Below are positions 1 through 11,711 of a stretch of DNA of 64,000 nt, piece by piece; within the stretch, counting starts at the first letter, position 1; every line of letters begins with the position of its first letter. Under the pieces are notes generated by a model. That model worked only from the letters and a program-made list of their open reading frames with translations, did no database searches and had not been told where the DNA came from. Source of the stretch: Excoecaria cochinchinensis. Taxonomy: Eukaryota > Streptophyta > Magnoliopsida > Malpighiales > Euphorbiaceae. Location of the stretch: assembly GCA_947683425.1 (NCBI GenBank), contig CANTUQ010000008.1:4138501-4202500 (forward strand). The letters run 5' to 3'. The position numbers were made by a program, and so were the translations under genes.

Positions 1-606
1 AACAATTATGAGTAATGTGAATCTTATGCTATATGTGTATAAGAATGTGATGTGTATAATATTGTTATGCAATATTATAATACTGAATATAACTATCTAG
101 TGATGCTGTGTTAGCAAGCACATATGTATGTATTAAGGCATGAAAATAAGTATGTATCTTTATTACTCAAAGCATGCTACATATGTGTATATTGTACATT
201 GTATGTTGTTTTCCCACTAAGCGTTATCGCTTAGCACGGATTTTTAATCCGTGTAGGTTCAGAAGCGAAGTGAAATTGAAGGACGGTCCCGCATTCAAAT
301 TGGTCAACACACTAGGAATCTTTGCTTAGTGTAGGTTTTATTATTTTGTATTATGTAATTCGTACTAAGTTATTTTGGCATGTAAAGTATATAATGTAAC
401 AATCGGACATGAAGTGTAATTCAAGGTTAAAGTATGTATAAAAGTATGAGTTTTGAATGCGTTCCGCTGTGTATGTGAATGAAATTTGTTATTTCAGGAA
501 TTTGCATATATTTAGGATATGTGAAGTGCATGTGCATTGTTGTGTGTGACAACCGTTTTCGACTGCCGTAGCAATGCTATGTGAGTAGTCGGGAATGGGA
601 ATTACA
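1..606 (+). repeat. 3' portion of the 5' LTR (Tekay)
   Basis: The sequence aligns with 7453-7923 of the 3' LTR over its whole length except for about 135 bases (roughly 400-545) that are absent from the 3' copy. It ends in TTACA just before the primer binding site, matching the ATACA end of the 3' LTR. Confidence 0.85.
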
Positions 607-611
607 TGTTG

Positions 612-623
612 TGGTATCAGAGC
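612..623 (+). promoter_or_regulatory. Primer binding site, initiator tRNA-Met
   Basis: The 12-base sequence TGGTATCAGAGC is complementary to the 3' end of plant initiator tRNA-Met, the usual primer of plant LTR retrotransposons. It lies five bases after the inferred end of the 5' LTR. Confidence 0.9.
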
Positions 624-879
624 ATAGGTTTAGTCGTTTCTGGACATAGAGTAGAATAGGATGTGTATAGTTGTGTTGACCTAATGCGGACATCCTTGTG
701 TATGTATCAGATCGATGGATCCTTCTACGACGCTAGAGAAGAGACTACTGAAAGTGTGAATCCTCGAGAACTTGAAGTGTCTGAGTCTGGTCAGTTCGTG
801 CCAGCAAGTGTGGGCGTGATGTTCCATTGGTACCAATGGAAGCTTTGCTCAAGATGTCACAAGATATAGCGAGCGTGTT

Positions 880-1830
880 TGATCGTATGATAGCATCGGA
901 AGCTCCATTAGAATCATTGAGAAAGCACAGTGCAGAAGAATTTTATGGTACCAGTCTGGATAAGTCAATCAAGGCTGAATATTAGATTGAGAAAGTTCAA
1001 AGGATGCTTGATGAGATAAGATGCCCTTCTGAACAGAAGGTGGAATGTGTGGTATCCCTGCTTCAAGGATCTGCCTACGACTGGTGGAAGTTAGTCTTAA
1101 GGCATTCGATGCTTTCAAACCCGGTTAGTTGGAAATTCTTGGTACAGGGGTTCCGCAATAAATACATTTCTAAGGCATATCGGGAAGCTAATTGGAAGCA
1201 GTTTCTGAACTTGAGGCAGAGAGCATTGTCAGTAGCTGAGTATAAGAAGGAGTTTTGTAGGCTCAGCAAGTATGCACCTGAGGGAGTGCTTACAGAAGTG
1301 TTTCAATGCCAACAATTTGAGGAAGGTTTGAATGAGCCAATTAAGGCATTACTGATCTCTATGACCACTTCTCAAACTGTGAGCTACTATCAGATAGTTC
1401 AGGCAGCCATGAGAGTGAAAAGATCACAGGAGATTCAGAGAGAAAGAATGTAGACGAGGAATTTTAATAGAGTTGGGGCGCATTCGAGGAAGAGATCGAG
1501 AGATACACAAGTGGCACCTCCAGCTAAGTCAGCTAGTAACCCAGCTACCAGAGGCAGAAAGCAAGGATCTTCCTATGCATCTATACTGGTAGATGTGTAA
1601 CTGGCAGCAGAAGTGATATGCCTGAGTGTCCCCATTGCTGTAAGCAACATGGAGGTGATTGTTGGAAGTTAACTAGTGCTTGTTTTAGATATGGAAGTAC
1701 TGAGCATTTTTTGGCTAACTGTCCTAAGGTCTATGAGGTGATAGGGAATCAACAGAAAGCCACTAGAGGTGGATCTAACTTGCTTTCAGTTAATGAAGGA
1801 AGAGTTATAGGACATAGCAGAGGTAGCTAG
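880..1830 (+). pseudogene. gag pseudogene of the Tekay element
   Basis: The region encodes a retrotransposon Gag-like stretch, clearest between 1004 and 1453: an LLQGSAYDWW segment, a later FRNKYI segment and a YKKEFCRLSKYAP segment, typical of the plant Ty3-gypsy Gag capsid domain. A stop at 1451-1453 ends this frame. In another frame at 1618-1830 lies the remnant of the zinc knuckle, CFRYGSTEHFLANC, in which the second cysteine of CX2CX4HX4C is replaced by tyrosine. Gag would package element RNA into virus-like particles. With at least one frameshift and one nonsense codon this copy cannot make a working protein. The true start is not evident. Confidence 0.82.
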
Positions 1831-1845
1831 TCCAAAGGTAGTGCA

Positions 1846-4800
1846 GTGTCAGAATTTGTTGACCGACCGACTATAGCACCAGCACGGGCTTATGCTATGA
1901 AAGCTCATGAGGAGCAAGATGCGCCAGAGGTTATAGCTAGTACATTTCTACTATTTGATATAGAAATGTTTGCATTGATTGACCCTAGGTCTATGCATTC
2001 TTATGTATGTTCTAAGAAATTATGTTATAATATGTATGATGTTGAGCACTTAGATTATGATATATAAGTGACTAGTCCATTGGGGAATATTGTTAATGTG
2101 AATAAAGTGTATAGAAATTGCCTCTAGTGGTGCAACATCAAGTCTTTCCTGTAGATTTGACCTATAGATTTGATAGAGTTGCCTTTTGATGAATTTGATT
2201 TGATATTGGGCATGGATTGGCTAAGTAAGCACCGAGCCGTTGTTAACTATAGAAAGAAAACAGTTGTGCTTGGTAGTTCAGGACAGTCTAAGGTGACTAT
2301 GAGGGGTGTATGTTCTAATCCGCTAGTAGATGTAATTTATGTTATGCAAGCATATTGGTGGCTTTCTTAGCCCTTGTGTTGGATTCGAAAAGGGAACAAG
2401 TTAGAATACAAGATATACCAGTAGTGAAGGAATTTCCTGACGTGTTTCCAAAAGAGTTGGCTGGTATACCACTTATCAGGGAAGTGGAGCTGTCAATTGA
2501 GATTATGCTGTGTACAACACCTGTCTTTAAAATGCCTTATTGAATGGCTCCTACTGAGTTGAAAGAATTGAAGACTCAGTTACAAGAGTTGTTAGATAGT
2601 TATAAGACCGAGTGTTTCACCATGGGGAGCTCCAGTGTTATTTGTTAAGAAGAAGGATGGCATTATGAGAATGTGTAGAATAGATATCCTCTGACGAGAA
2701 TTGAGGATTTATTTGACCAATTGAAGGGAGCTGGCATATTCTCTAAGATTGATTTGAGATCTGGATATTATCAGTTGCAAGTGAAAAAAGAGGATAGACT
2801 AAAGACTGCATTCAGGACTCGGTATGGCCATTATGAATTTCTAGTAATGCCATTCGGGTTGACCAATGCACCTGCAACATTCATGGATCTGATGAATAGA
2901 GTTTTCAGGTTGTATTTGGATCAGTTTGTATTAGTGTTCATTGATGACATATTGGTGTATTCGAAGAATAAAAAGGAGCATGAACAGCATCTGAGAATTG
3001 TGCTTCAGACTTTGAGGGAGCATCAGTTGTATGCTAAGCTCAGTAAGTGTGAATTCTGGCTTAAGGAAGCATCTTTTATGGGTCATGTTGTCTCTTCTGA
3101 AGACATAAAGGTTGATCTAGCTAAGATAGAAGCAGTTATGAATTGGAAACCACACAGAAATGTGCCTGAGATTCGAAGTTTCTTAGGATTAGCGGGTTAT
3201 TACCGACACTTTATGAAAGGATTTTTAGTTATATCTTCTTTGCTTACCAAGTTGTTTAATAAGAGAGTTAAATTTGTGTGGTTAGATAAGTTTCAGTCTA
3301 GTTTTGAACAGTTAAAAAAGATGCTTGTTGAAGCACCAATTCTGACTCAACCTATTTCTGGCAAGGAGTATGCTATGTATAGCGATGCCTCTAGAATTGG
3401 ATTGGGATGTGTACTGATGCAAAATGAGAAAGTGATCGCTTATGCGTTGAGACAGTTGAAGCCGCATGAGCAGAATTATCGGACACATGATCTGGAATTG
3501 GCTGAAGTAGTGTTTGCTTTGAAAATTTGGTGTCACTACTTGTATGGTAAAAAGTGAAAAATTTTCACTGATCATAAGAGTCTTAAATATTTGCTCACTC
3601 AGAAAGAGCTGAATATGAGACAAAGAAGGTGGCTTGAATTGTTTAAAAATTATGACTGCATTGTTGATTACCATTCGGGTAAAGCTAATGTAGTGGCTGA
3701 TGCATTAAGTAGGAAGTCAATTTTGGCTCTGACATTACAGTGAGTCAAGTGGAGGTTTACCTCTGATGGGGCTTTAATAGCTCAATTGAAAGCAAGACCT
3801 AATTTGAGGTGTGAGATAGTGAATGCGCAGAAAGTTGATCATAAGTTGCAACAGATTCTGCAGTTAGTCAAGAATGGTGACAAGACTGACTATTTAGTGG
3901 ATAAGGAAGGTGTTCTATATTACCGAGATCGGTTATGTGTGGAAAGTGATAAAGAGTTAAGAAAGAAGCTTTTGAATGAAGCGCATAATATAGTCTTCAC
4001 TATGCATCCAGGTGGCAATAAGATGTATCGGGACTTGAAATAGTTTTTTTGGTGGCCTGGTATGAAGAGAGATGTGGTGGAATATGTTTCTAAGTGTTTG
4101 ACCTGTCAGCAGGTGAAAGCAGAACATCAAGTTCCATCGGGTCTGTTGAATCCTATTCAGATTTCACAATGGAAATGGGATAACATTACCATGGATTTCG
4201 TTACTGGTCTTCCAATGACAGCAAAACAGCACGATTCTGTATGGGTAATAGTTGATCGATTTTTCAAGTCAGCTCATTTCATACCGATTCGACTTGATTA
4301 CTCCATGGATCGGTTGGCTGAATCGTATGTGAATGAAATTGTCAGACTGCATGGTATCCCTTTGTCCATAGTATCTGACAGAGACCCGAGGTTTACTTCT
4401 AAGTTCTGAAAGGGTTTGCAATCTGCATTGGGTACGAGATTACACTTCAGTACAGCTTTTCATCCGCAGACTGATGGACAGTCAGAAAGGGTAATTCAGG
4501 TGTTAGAAGATTTGCTCCAAGCTTGTGTTCTGGATTTCTCTAAGAGTTGGGATAAGTATATTCCATTGATGGAATTTACTTATGATAACAGTTGTGAAGT
4601 GAGTATTGGCATGGCGCCTTATGAATTTCTGCATGGTAGAAAATGTCGAACACCTGTGTGTTGGACAGAGTTGAATGAGCATAAGGTCATTAGTTTCGAT
4701 TTGGTAAGAGATACAAAAGAGAAAGCAAATATTATTTAATAGTTATTGAAAGCTGCAAGTGATAGGCAAAAGTCTTATGTGGACTTGAAGAGAAAGGATA

Positions 4801-5279
4801 TTAAGTTTGAAGTGGGTGATAAGGTCTTTCTGAAAGTGTCTCCCTAGAGAAATGTGCTTCGGTTTGGAAAGAAAGGGAAACTAAGTCCGAGGTTCATTGG
4901 ACAGTATGAGGTGTTAGAAAGAGTTGGAACAGTGGCTTATCGTTTAGCTTTGCCTCCATCTTTGGCTAAGTTTCATGATGTCTTCCATGCATCAATGCTC
5001 CGAAGATATCATTCTAATGAGTCGCATGTTCTGTCTGTGCAAGATGTGCAAGTGCAATTGAACTTTTCCTATGATGAGAAGCCTAAAGCAATATTGGCAC
5101 AGGAAGTGAAACAACTTTAGAATAAACAAGTTCCGTTGGTGAAAGTGCTTTGGAAACATCATGGGATTGAAGAAGCGACATGGGAACCGAAAGCAGCAAT
5201 GCAAGCTCAGTATCCACATTTGTTTGATTCAAGCATGAATTTCGTGGATGAAATTCTTTTTAAGAAAGGAGAGTTGTAA
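1846..5279 (+). pseudogene. pol pseudogene (PR-RT-RNaseH-IN-chromodomain), Tekay
   Basis: Domains in order: aspartic protease remnant near 1970-2010 (LIDPRSMHSY, with arginine where Tekay proteases have glycine); the FDLILGMDWL segment near 2190; reverse transcriptase about 2640-3200 with the catalytic FIDDILVYS at ~2938; RNase H with YSDAS at ~3378; integrase with a zinc-binding remnant, CLTCQQ at ~4100, the DFVTGLP catalytic segment at ~4195 and FHPQTDGQSERV at ~4460; and a chromodomain near 5110-5215 (VLWKHHGIEEATWEP). From about 2640 to 5279 a single frame is kept but broken by stops at 3557, 3741, 4043, 4409, 4739 and 5120, among others. The protease region and the start of RT are frameshifted. 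The final stop TAA (5277-5279) overlaps the first bases of the 3' LTR. The chromodomain is known in this family to direct insertion to heterochromatin. Confidence 0.92.
5260..5273 (+). promoter_or_regulatory. Polypurine tract
   Basis: The purine-rich run AAGAAAGGAGAG lies immediately before the TGTAATGG start of the 3' LTR, the position where plus-strand DNA synthesis is primed. Confidence 0.75.
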
Positions 5280-7923
5280 TGGCCCAAATTATACCCTAGT
5301 AGTGATTTGGCATAATTAGGGTAATTAGGTGGATTTAATTTGAGTTTGCTACATTTGGACCTATATGTAATTAGAAACGTGGACCTAATTGAATAAAATA
5401 AATCAGTTTAGTGGCTGAAAGTGGTTATGCATGATTAAGTTTAAGTGGGGTTAATTAGCACTAAGTAAGAATTAATTAACTTAATCAAGATTAAGGTTCT
5501 ATTGCTGGGATTTCAGGTGTCAAACTATGGTCTTGCCACCTCACTTTGTTCATGTAATTAAAGGAAAGAAATCTTTATTTCTGCATGTGTGTTCTTCGGC
5601 CACTCTATTCTTCAATTCTTCTTGTTCTTCTTCTTCTTCTTTAGTTAGAACTCATAGAATTTCTGCTAAGTAATCAAGTAATTCCTGAGTTGTATTGTAA
5701 TTGTTAGCAATCAAGGTAAGTGGTTAGCTAATTGTTCTTCATATTTTCTACTCCTTCTTTGTTTTTGAGTTGCTATGAAATTGATCCGTTGTCTCCAATT
5801 CTGGAATTCGATGCTTGAATGTAGTGGTTGAAACAAAGAAAGACAAAGGGAAAGAAAAGGTGGGAGAGCCTAGTACTAAGTGATCAAAATTGGAGCTAAG
5901 GAGAAGAGATTTGGGAAACTTGTTTAATTGTGTGTTAAATTGTTAATTGGCTTAATATAGAATGTGTATTAGTGATATGTGTTGTATGGAATTGAAGATA
6001 TGAGTTGATTGTGTTAGTTTGAATGCTATGCATTGATAGTGAGCTTGAACCCTAATTTTCAGTGATTTGGAAATTGTTGTGTAAATTATGAATGAATGAA
6101 TGTGGTATGTGGAATTGGGTATGTCGTAGGGTTCATGTGTGTATGGTAAAAAGTTTGGGTTGAATATGATGAAAAGTTATGTTAAGTAAGTAGGTTGAAG
6201 TTTATAAGTTAGAAAGTGTAGAATTGGGTTGTGTACCTTTTAACCTACTAGGAATATCTAAGTCTTAAAATGAGTTGCGTAAGTCTAACATGAATGAGAT
6301 CAATTGTATTGAACTAATATTATATATACCTTAAAATGTTGTAGAAATAGCCTTGCTGATTTGGGGACTTAAAGGTCTTCAAAAGTGCCTATAAATGTAG
6401 TCAAATTTATGTAGGAGGGCTTTAGAAACAAATTGTGTTCCTTAACCCACAACTCCTTGAATTTAGGTTTAAATGTAATGAGAATTTTACCATTTGCAAG
6501 TTAACATGAATATGAACATTTGATTAGAAGGACATAAGGGTTAGAAATGATGTCTTGATGAGTCTTAATGTTATGTATTTTAAGGTAGGAAATAGGGTTT
6601 GAAAGGAGCAAGTTTAGTGCCTTTGATTTCCTATTCTGCCTCAAATTTACATATGTCACGGTCACAACCATTTGGTTGTCACCGTGAGGCATGCTGGATT
6701 TCAATTCTATTTTGGGATCGTAGCATGTCATGGTCACAACCATTTGGTTGTCACCGTGAAATGCTGTTGATTACATTATGTTTTGAAAATTTTGGTATGT
6801 CATGGTCACAACCATTTGGTTGTCACCATGAGGTACCCATGAAATGCATTCTATTTTGATTTGATGTCACGGTCACAACTAATTGGTTGTCACCGTGAGG
6901 TACTTGAACTTTGCATATTTCTTCCTGAAACACTTTCTAATGTTATAAGTGTATGGAATGGAATTTAATCAAGTTTAGCAACATATAATTTGATTTATAT
7001 GTGAATATGTATTATGCGAATGTGTATAATGAATATGGAACTTTTGTGATAAAGTATGCACATGTTTGAAAGTCCATATGTGTATGTAAGATAACATATG
7101 CTATGATATTATTCAATGTGACAATGTGGATGCCATATTATGCAAATGAATGAATGTTAACCAGAATTAATAATTTAGCCTGCAAGTCAAGTAGTGGATA
7201 GTTAAGCATGCCTATAGGGTCTAAGTGCTGTAGTCGAAGCATCTGATTCCATCTGGAATCCCAATGCATATAAAATCCTTTATGGGTTCACAAAGTGTAT
7301 GCTTATATATTATTAATTATCTTAGTACCTATGGGTGCTGATGTGAAAGTGTGTATCTATGGATAAAAAAGTTATTCACTACTCTCGAATACTGATGCGA
7401 TACCTGTTATCCGCGTCTATGAATTGTAGGCAAGGCTAATAATGATTGATTTAACAATTATGAGTAATGCGAATCTTATGCTATATGTGTATAAGAATGT
7501 GATGTGTATAATATTGTTATGTAATATTATGATACTGAATATAATTGTTTAGTGATGCTGTGTTGCCAAGCACGTATGTATATATTAAGGCATGGAAATA
7601 AGTATTTATCTTTACTACTCAAAGCATGCTACATATGTGTATATTGTACATTGTATGTTGTTTCCTCACTAAGCGTTATCGCTTAACACGGGTTTTTAAT
7701 CCGTGGAGGTTCCAAAGTGAAGCGAACTTAAAGGAAGGTCCCGCATTCCAATCGATCAACACACTAGGAATCTTTGCTTAGTGTAGGTTTTGTTATTTTG
7801 TATTATGTAATTTGTACTAAGTTATTTTGGCATGTAAAGTATATAACGTAACAACCGGGTGTGTAACGACAGTTCTGGACTGCCGTAGCGATGCTATATA
7901 AGTAGTCGGGAATGGGCAATACA
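5275..7923 (+). repeat. 3' LTR of the Tekay element (~2.65 kb)
   Basis: The LTR starts TGTAATGG right after the polypurine tract and ends GGGCAATACA. The end is confirmed by homology: the CACTA transposase sequence resumes at 7924. The interior holds a pyrimidine-rich patch near 5590-5645 and a cluster of palindromes at 6656-6898. Relative to the 5' LTR, about 135 bases are missing near 7860. Confidence 0.88.
6656..6898 (+). repeat. Four near-perfect 32-bp palindromes, ~72-bp period, inside the LTR
   Basis: Units lie at 6656-6687, 6728-6759, 6800-6831 and 6867-6898. Each has two 15-base arms around a 2-base centre; the left arm of unit 1 is TCACGGTCACAACCA, and the right arm is its complement except for one position. 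Spacing is 72, 72 and 67 bases. The palindromes are better conserved than the sequence between them. They could form hairpins in RNA or cruciforms in DNA, or bind a dimeric protein; function is unknown. Confidence 0.9.
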
Positions 7924-7928
7924 GAACT
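7924..7928. other. Predicted target-site duplication of the Tekay element (GAACT)
   Basis: These are the first five bases after the 3' LTR and continue the minus-strand CACTA transposase sequence without a gap. Ty3-gypsy insertion makes 5-bp duplications; the partner copy should lie just left of the 5' LTR, outside the window. Confidence 0.55.
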
Positions 7929-9862
7929 AGTCCAGAAAGTTTTGCCTCCTGTACTAAATGTAAGGGTAGATGCTCCATAACATTAAAGAAGCTTGGAGGG
8001 AAAATTGCCTCTAATTTGCACATGATTACTGAAATTTCTATTTCTAATCTTTCCATGTCAGCCAAATTTATCTCAGATGAAGTTAAGTTTAGTTAAGGTT
8101 TTGAAAAACAAACTTAACTCAGTTATAACTTCCCACACCTTAGTCGGCAATAATTATTGGAAAACAATTGGGATTAGCTTTTATATAAACACATGGCAAT
8201 CAAGACTTTTCATTTCGAATAATTTATACTTGCTCATGTCCATGCACTTTGCTAAGTTCGAAACATAAACATCCGGGAACTTTAGGATTTTTAATCAGTC
8301 ACAATAAAACTTTCTTTTGTTTTTTGTCCAAAGTATAGCACGCTTTTGGATATTTTTCCGTGCAAGAATCTCTAGCTAACTCGTTCCTTCTACAAAATAA
8401 TTTTAAATCAGCATGTGATTTTTCATTGTCCTTTGTTCTCACTTCACTGTTCATTATGGTGTTGAACACATTGTCAAAAATATTTTTTTTATATGCACCA
8501 TCTCTAGATTATGTTGTATCAAATTAGATTTCCAACATGTAAAATCCCATAAGTAACTACGTTTTCTCCAGCTAAAGTTTTTACTAATGCTATTATTTAC
8601 TTCTTTAGCTTTAACTTCTGTCACTTTCAGCAACCCTAATTCATTTATCTCTTGCAACATTTCTTCACTAGTTCCATTAGGAGGAGGAGGTGCTTGAACA
8701 ACTTTATTCTTAATGAACATTTTGCTTAGTACTTCTAAATGGGTAATCTAGAGGAAGGAATTTCCTGTGATTATCAAAGCAAGATATTTTACACCCACTA
8801 GAAAGATAAAAAAAGCATCAGAATCATTACCACAATAAGGGTAAGCTAATTTCCCCGCCGTGCTCCATCCAGAAAACATAGCATAGGTAGGGAAGTCACT
8901 AACCATCAATATCAAAGCTACTCTCATCATATAATTTTGTTTAAGGGATACATCATATGTTAACACACCGAATTCCTATATATGTTGTAGTAACATCAAA
9001 GACATATAGTCTCTAAAGTCTTAAAGTTAGCAAAAAATAATACATCCGCTTCCAAGGTACTAATTTATGCTTCCTATTAGCATTTCTCGGTTTGGACCTA
9101 GGTTGATTACAAAATTTGCAATCTTGTAATTCCACATCATCTCCCCAGAACATACATTCTAAACTACAATAATCAATTTTCTCAACTGGCAAACTAAGAC
9201 CCCGAAAAAGATTTTTCATATTGTAAAAATTATCAACCATTTTATGATCATAAGGCCCTGAATTATTGTACCAAGCAAGGATTTTATCTAAACTATGATC
9301 AGAAATATAACCTTCAGATTTTATGTTCAATATTCGAGCAACAGAAGCTAATTGGGTCATATTATCACAATTTAGCCATAATTCTTGGTTAGCTGCATTC
9401 AATAAGACAAATAAATTTTTTACGTTTGGGTTGGTTCTTCTTCGATATTGTGTAAATTTGATTGAAATGAATATCCGACTGTATCATAAACCATTTGGGC
9501 GTAGGAATTTTCAGTTGCACCTACATTGTTTGTCATAAATTCATCTGCTTTGAAATTTACCTACATTTAATGACTATCTAACTGCATTACCCCTAGAGGT
9601 GCTACAAATTATTGGCTTCCCATGTCATGTCCGCTCAAAATAATTACGTACCCTTTTCTTAGCAAATGGAGATGCATTTCATCAATAGAAAGATAGCGTG
9701 TTTACACTTTTTGTATAAACATCTGATTTTTGGATCGTCCATGTATGCAAGTTAAGAGCTTGCATAGTCAACAAAACCTTGAACTCCTTTAACAAACTCA
9801 TGATTAAGGTAACCATCGAGTATTATTCTTCTACAAATCAAAGATCTATCAAAATTACTCAT
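7924..9862 (-). pseudogene. TNP2-type CACTA transposase pseudogene (element A)
   Basis: Reading leftward from an ATG at 9862, preceded by a splice-acceptor-like CAG, the sequence is homologous throughout to the transposase of element B (21611-23910). Recognisable segments include the N-terminal Cys-rich part, a CDNMTQLASVARILN stretch and ELQDCKFCNQPR at 9013-9402, the region at 8748-8966, ELGLLKVTEVKA and NFSWRKRS at 8454-8720, and the start of a DUF4218-like segment (EIEISVIMCKLEAIFP) near 8000. Stops are present near the N-terminus and several one- or two-base deletions shift the frame. The reading is cut at 7924 by the Tekay 3' LTR. TNP2 proteins (Transposase_21 family) cut CACTA termini; this copy is inactive. 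Confidence 0.88.
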
Positions 9863-10964
9863 TATTGCTAACCTGTAATGTGAAAATCGTGATATCATAG
9901 TTAGACTTAACTAGATTTACATTGCTCAACTAATGAAGTGAAGATAATATCTAGCTAAAAAAAGATACAAATTGAAGCGATAAATTAATTACAATTTGAA
10001 TAAACGACGTAATATTCCATATATATTATATATATTTCTTAATATTAAATAATACAGATAATTAAGATATCCAACTCATCCAATTCATCACATCAATTGT
10101 CTTTTTATTGTAATTTATCTTTTCCTCCTCTCCTTCTACATTCATTTCATATCTACTTTTAGTTAAAAAAGAAAAAAAAAAAACTCCTATATATTATCAT
10201 ATCTCATCTCTTTGGGGTTATTGTAAATGAATTTGATGTTGTTTACTAATTACTTATCTTTCTAGCTACATCTATATATGTGCAATTAACATATATTAGA
10301 TTAATCAATATTGGTAATTACCAATTAATTATTATGGGGATCTTTGTTGTTAACCATTTGATAATTCCATCTTTGTTAGATATAAGCATTTAATTATTAT
10401 AAGTGCCATTTTGGCATGAAAAGTGTGTTCTAACTTGATTAGCACCATTGCTTATATAGCTCGTCCACTAGTACAACCATCTTCCTTATGATCATCTGAT
10501 CACATTATTAAAAAATAAATGTGTAAATTAATTAATCATTTCATCTTAATTAAACATGCAGGCAAGGTTTTAGATGGAAATAATTATTATAATCAATTAA
10601 GGTGATAAATTAATTAAAATAGAAAACAAAATCAATTCTATCCAGTGCAGTGGTTCATTATTAGTTAAGTTTCCTAGCTTCTACATAGTTAAAAAATTCT
10701 AATTTACTATTATATTATGTGAGTAGTTGTTCTTTCTCCATCTATTTTCTAATTCTAAATGCAAGAATTATGTTTAAAAGTATTATTATAAAATCCAACC
10801 AATAATGAATCTTCAAAGAAAAAAAAACTCTATAACAATGAAGCATAAAAGCTAAACTCATTATATATATGTGAGGGCATCTAATTGAGAATATTGGATG
10901 AAAAAAATACATAAGAAATATACACCAGAAATGAAAAAAAAAATAAGGCAAAAAAATGAAGACT
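9863..10964 (-). other. Non-coding interval of CACTA element A (probable leader intron)
   Basis: AT-rich sequence without a supportable gene lies between the GC-rich block and the transposase start. By comparison with element B, where a non-coding first exon is followed by a long intron, this is probably the leader intron. An acceptor-like sequence sits just before the ATG. Confidence 0.5.
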
Positions 10965-11185
10965 GATCGAGTAAGGGAGATAAGGCGAGCGGCAGGAGAG
11001 GCGAGCAGCAAACGACGGGAGTCTGGATCGCGGTGGAGACAGAGCTCTGGATTACGGTAGACAGAGTCAGCTAGTAACAGCAAATGGGAGTCAGCGATCG
11101 GTAGGGAGCGAAGGATACTGAGCGGCAAAGAATGAGAGCGGCGAAGCAGATTTCGAGCGAGAGAGAGAGAGAGAGGGTGGGGGGG
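10965..11185 (-). other. GC-rich, pyrimidine-rich block of CACTA A (candidate promoter/first exon)
   Basis: On the minus strand this is a C/T-rich, CpG-containing stretch with a CTCTCTCTC run, in otherwise AT-rich DNA. Equivalent blocks occur near one end of the other CACTA elements here (19515, 31355, 46755, 49371). An open frame across it (part of 10742-11194) is low complexity and is not credited as a gene. Confidence 0.55.
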
Positions 11186-11194
11186 TTTAAACAT

Positions 11195-11710
11195 ATATAT
11201 GGTAATATTCCCGACGAAAAATATATCAACGGAATATTTAGTTCCACCGGTAAATGTAATATTTACTGATAATAATTGAAATACCGTCGGTAATATTTAG
11301 CGAGAGAGGTATCTCCTTCCTTCGTAAAAGAATATATTTATCGATAGAATTTCATATCTAGCGGTAAAATTACAAATTACCAATGGAATTAAACTTTTCA
11401 TCGGTAATTACCATATTTATCGATGGAAGCTGAACTCCATTGGTAATTTCGTAATAAATTTTGTCGAAAATTATTGGTGCCTTATTTTACGATGGTTTCA
11501 TTTTTTCGTCGCTAAATCCAGTCGGCAAAAATTGCCGGGAATATTTACATATATTTTTAATGACAAAAATCTACGTATTCATTTCTTCGTCGCAAATACA
11601 TTTACTTTCCTACAACATTACAGACGAAAAATGAATTTCGTCTGTATTTAACGAAGGAATTCTTCTCCATCGATAATTTGTCGTAGTTATTATGTGTTTT
11701 TCTTGTAGTG
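11195..11710 (-). repeat. Terminus and subterminal repeats of CACTA A
   Basis: Multiple short repeats of the types ACCGGTAA, CCGTCGGTAAT and their complements occur in both orientations, ending at the TTTTTCTTGTAGTG terminus (minus-strand CACTACAAG). Such repeats are the binding sites for the CACTA-encoded DNA-binding protein. The three bases outside the terminus are TGA. Confidence 0.8.
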
Positions 11711-11711
11711 T

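Larger units (their letters stand above)
1..7923 (+). mobile_element. Tekay/Del-clade chromovirus (Ty3-gypsy), 5' end outside window
   Basis: The region has the order 5' LTR part, tRNA-Met primer site, gag, protease, reverse transcriptase, RNase H, integrase, chromodomain, polypurine tract and 3' LTR. The first ~600 bases match the last ~470 bases of the 3' LTR (from 7453), so the window opens inside the 5' LTR. Clade is assigned from the C-terminal chromodomain and from the pol stop codon lying at the LTR edge, both usual for Tekay elements. The 3' LTR is about 2.65 kb. All coding parts carry stops or frameshifts, so the element is dead. Its right edge lies inside the CACTA transposase relic at 7924, so it inserted into that element. 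Confidence 0.92.
7924..11710 (-). mobile_element. CACTA (En/Spm) element A, 5' half, minus strand
   Basis: The right edge at 11710 reads, on the minus strand, CACTACAAGAAAAACAC, a typical CACTA terminus, followed inward by a subterminal repeat region (about 11195-11700), a GC-rich block (10965-11185), non-coding sequence and a TNP2-type transposase relic (9862 down to 7924). The remaining 3' half would lie left of the inserted Tekay element, outside this window. Confidence 0.82.

Noticed and set aside
6599..6859. 86-codon frame with a repeated SQPFGCH motif
   Set aside because: The repeat is the translation of the LTR palindromes; conservation follows the DNA palindrome rather than a protein.
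6656..6898. CRISPR array, suggested by regular spaced palindromic repeats
   Set aside because: Only four units inside a plant retrotransposon LTR, with related AT-rich spacers and no cas genes.
10742..11194. 150-codon frame on the minus strand
   Set aside because: Its first part is the pyrimidine-rich block and its end a hydrophobic AT-rich translation; no domain seen.
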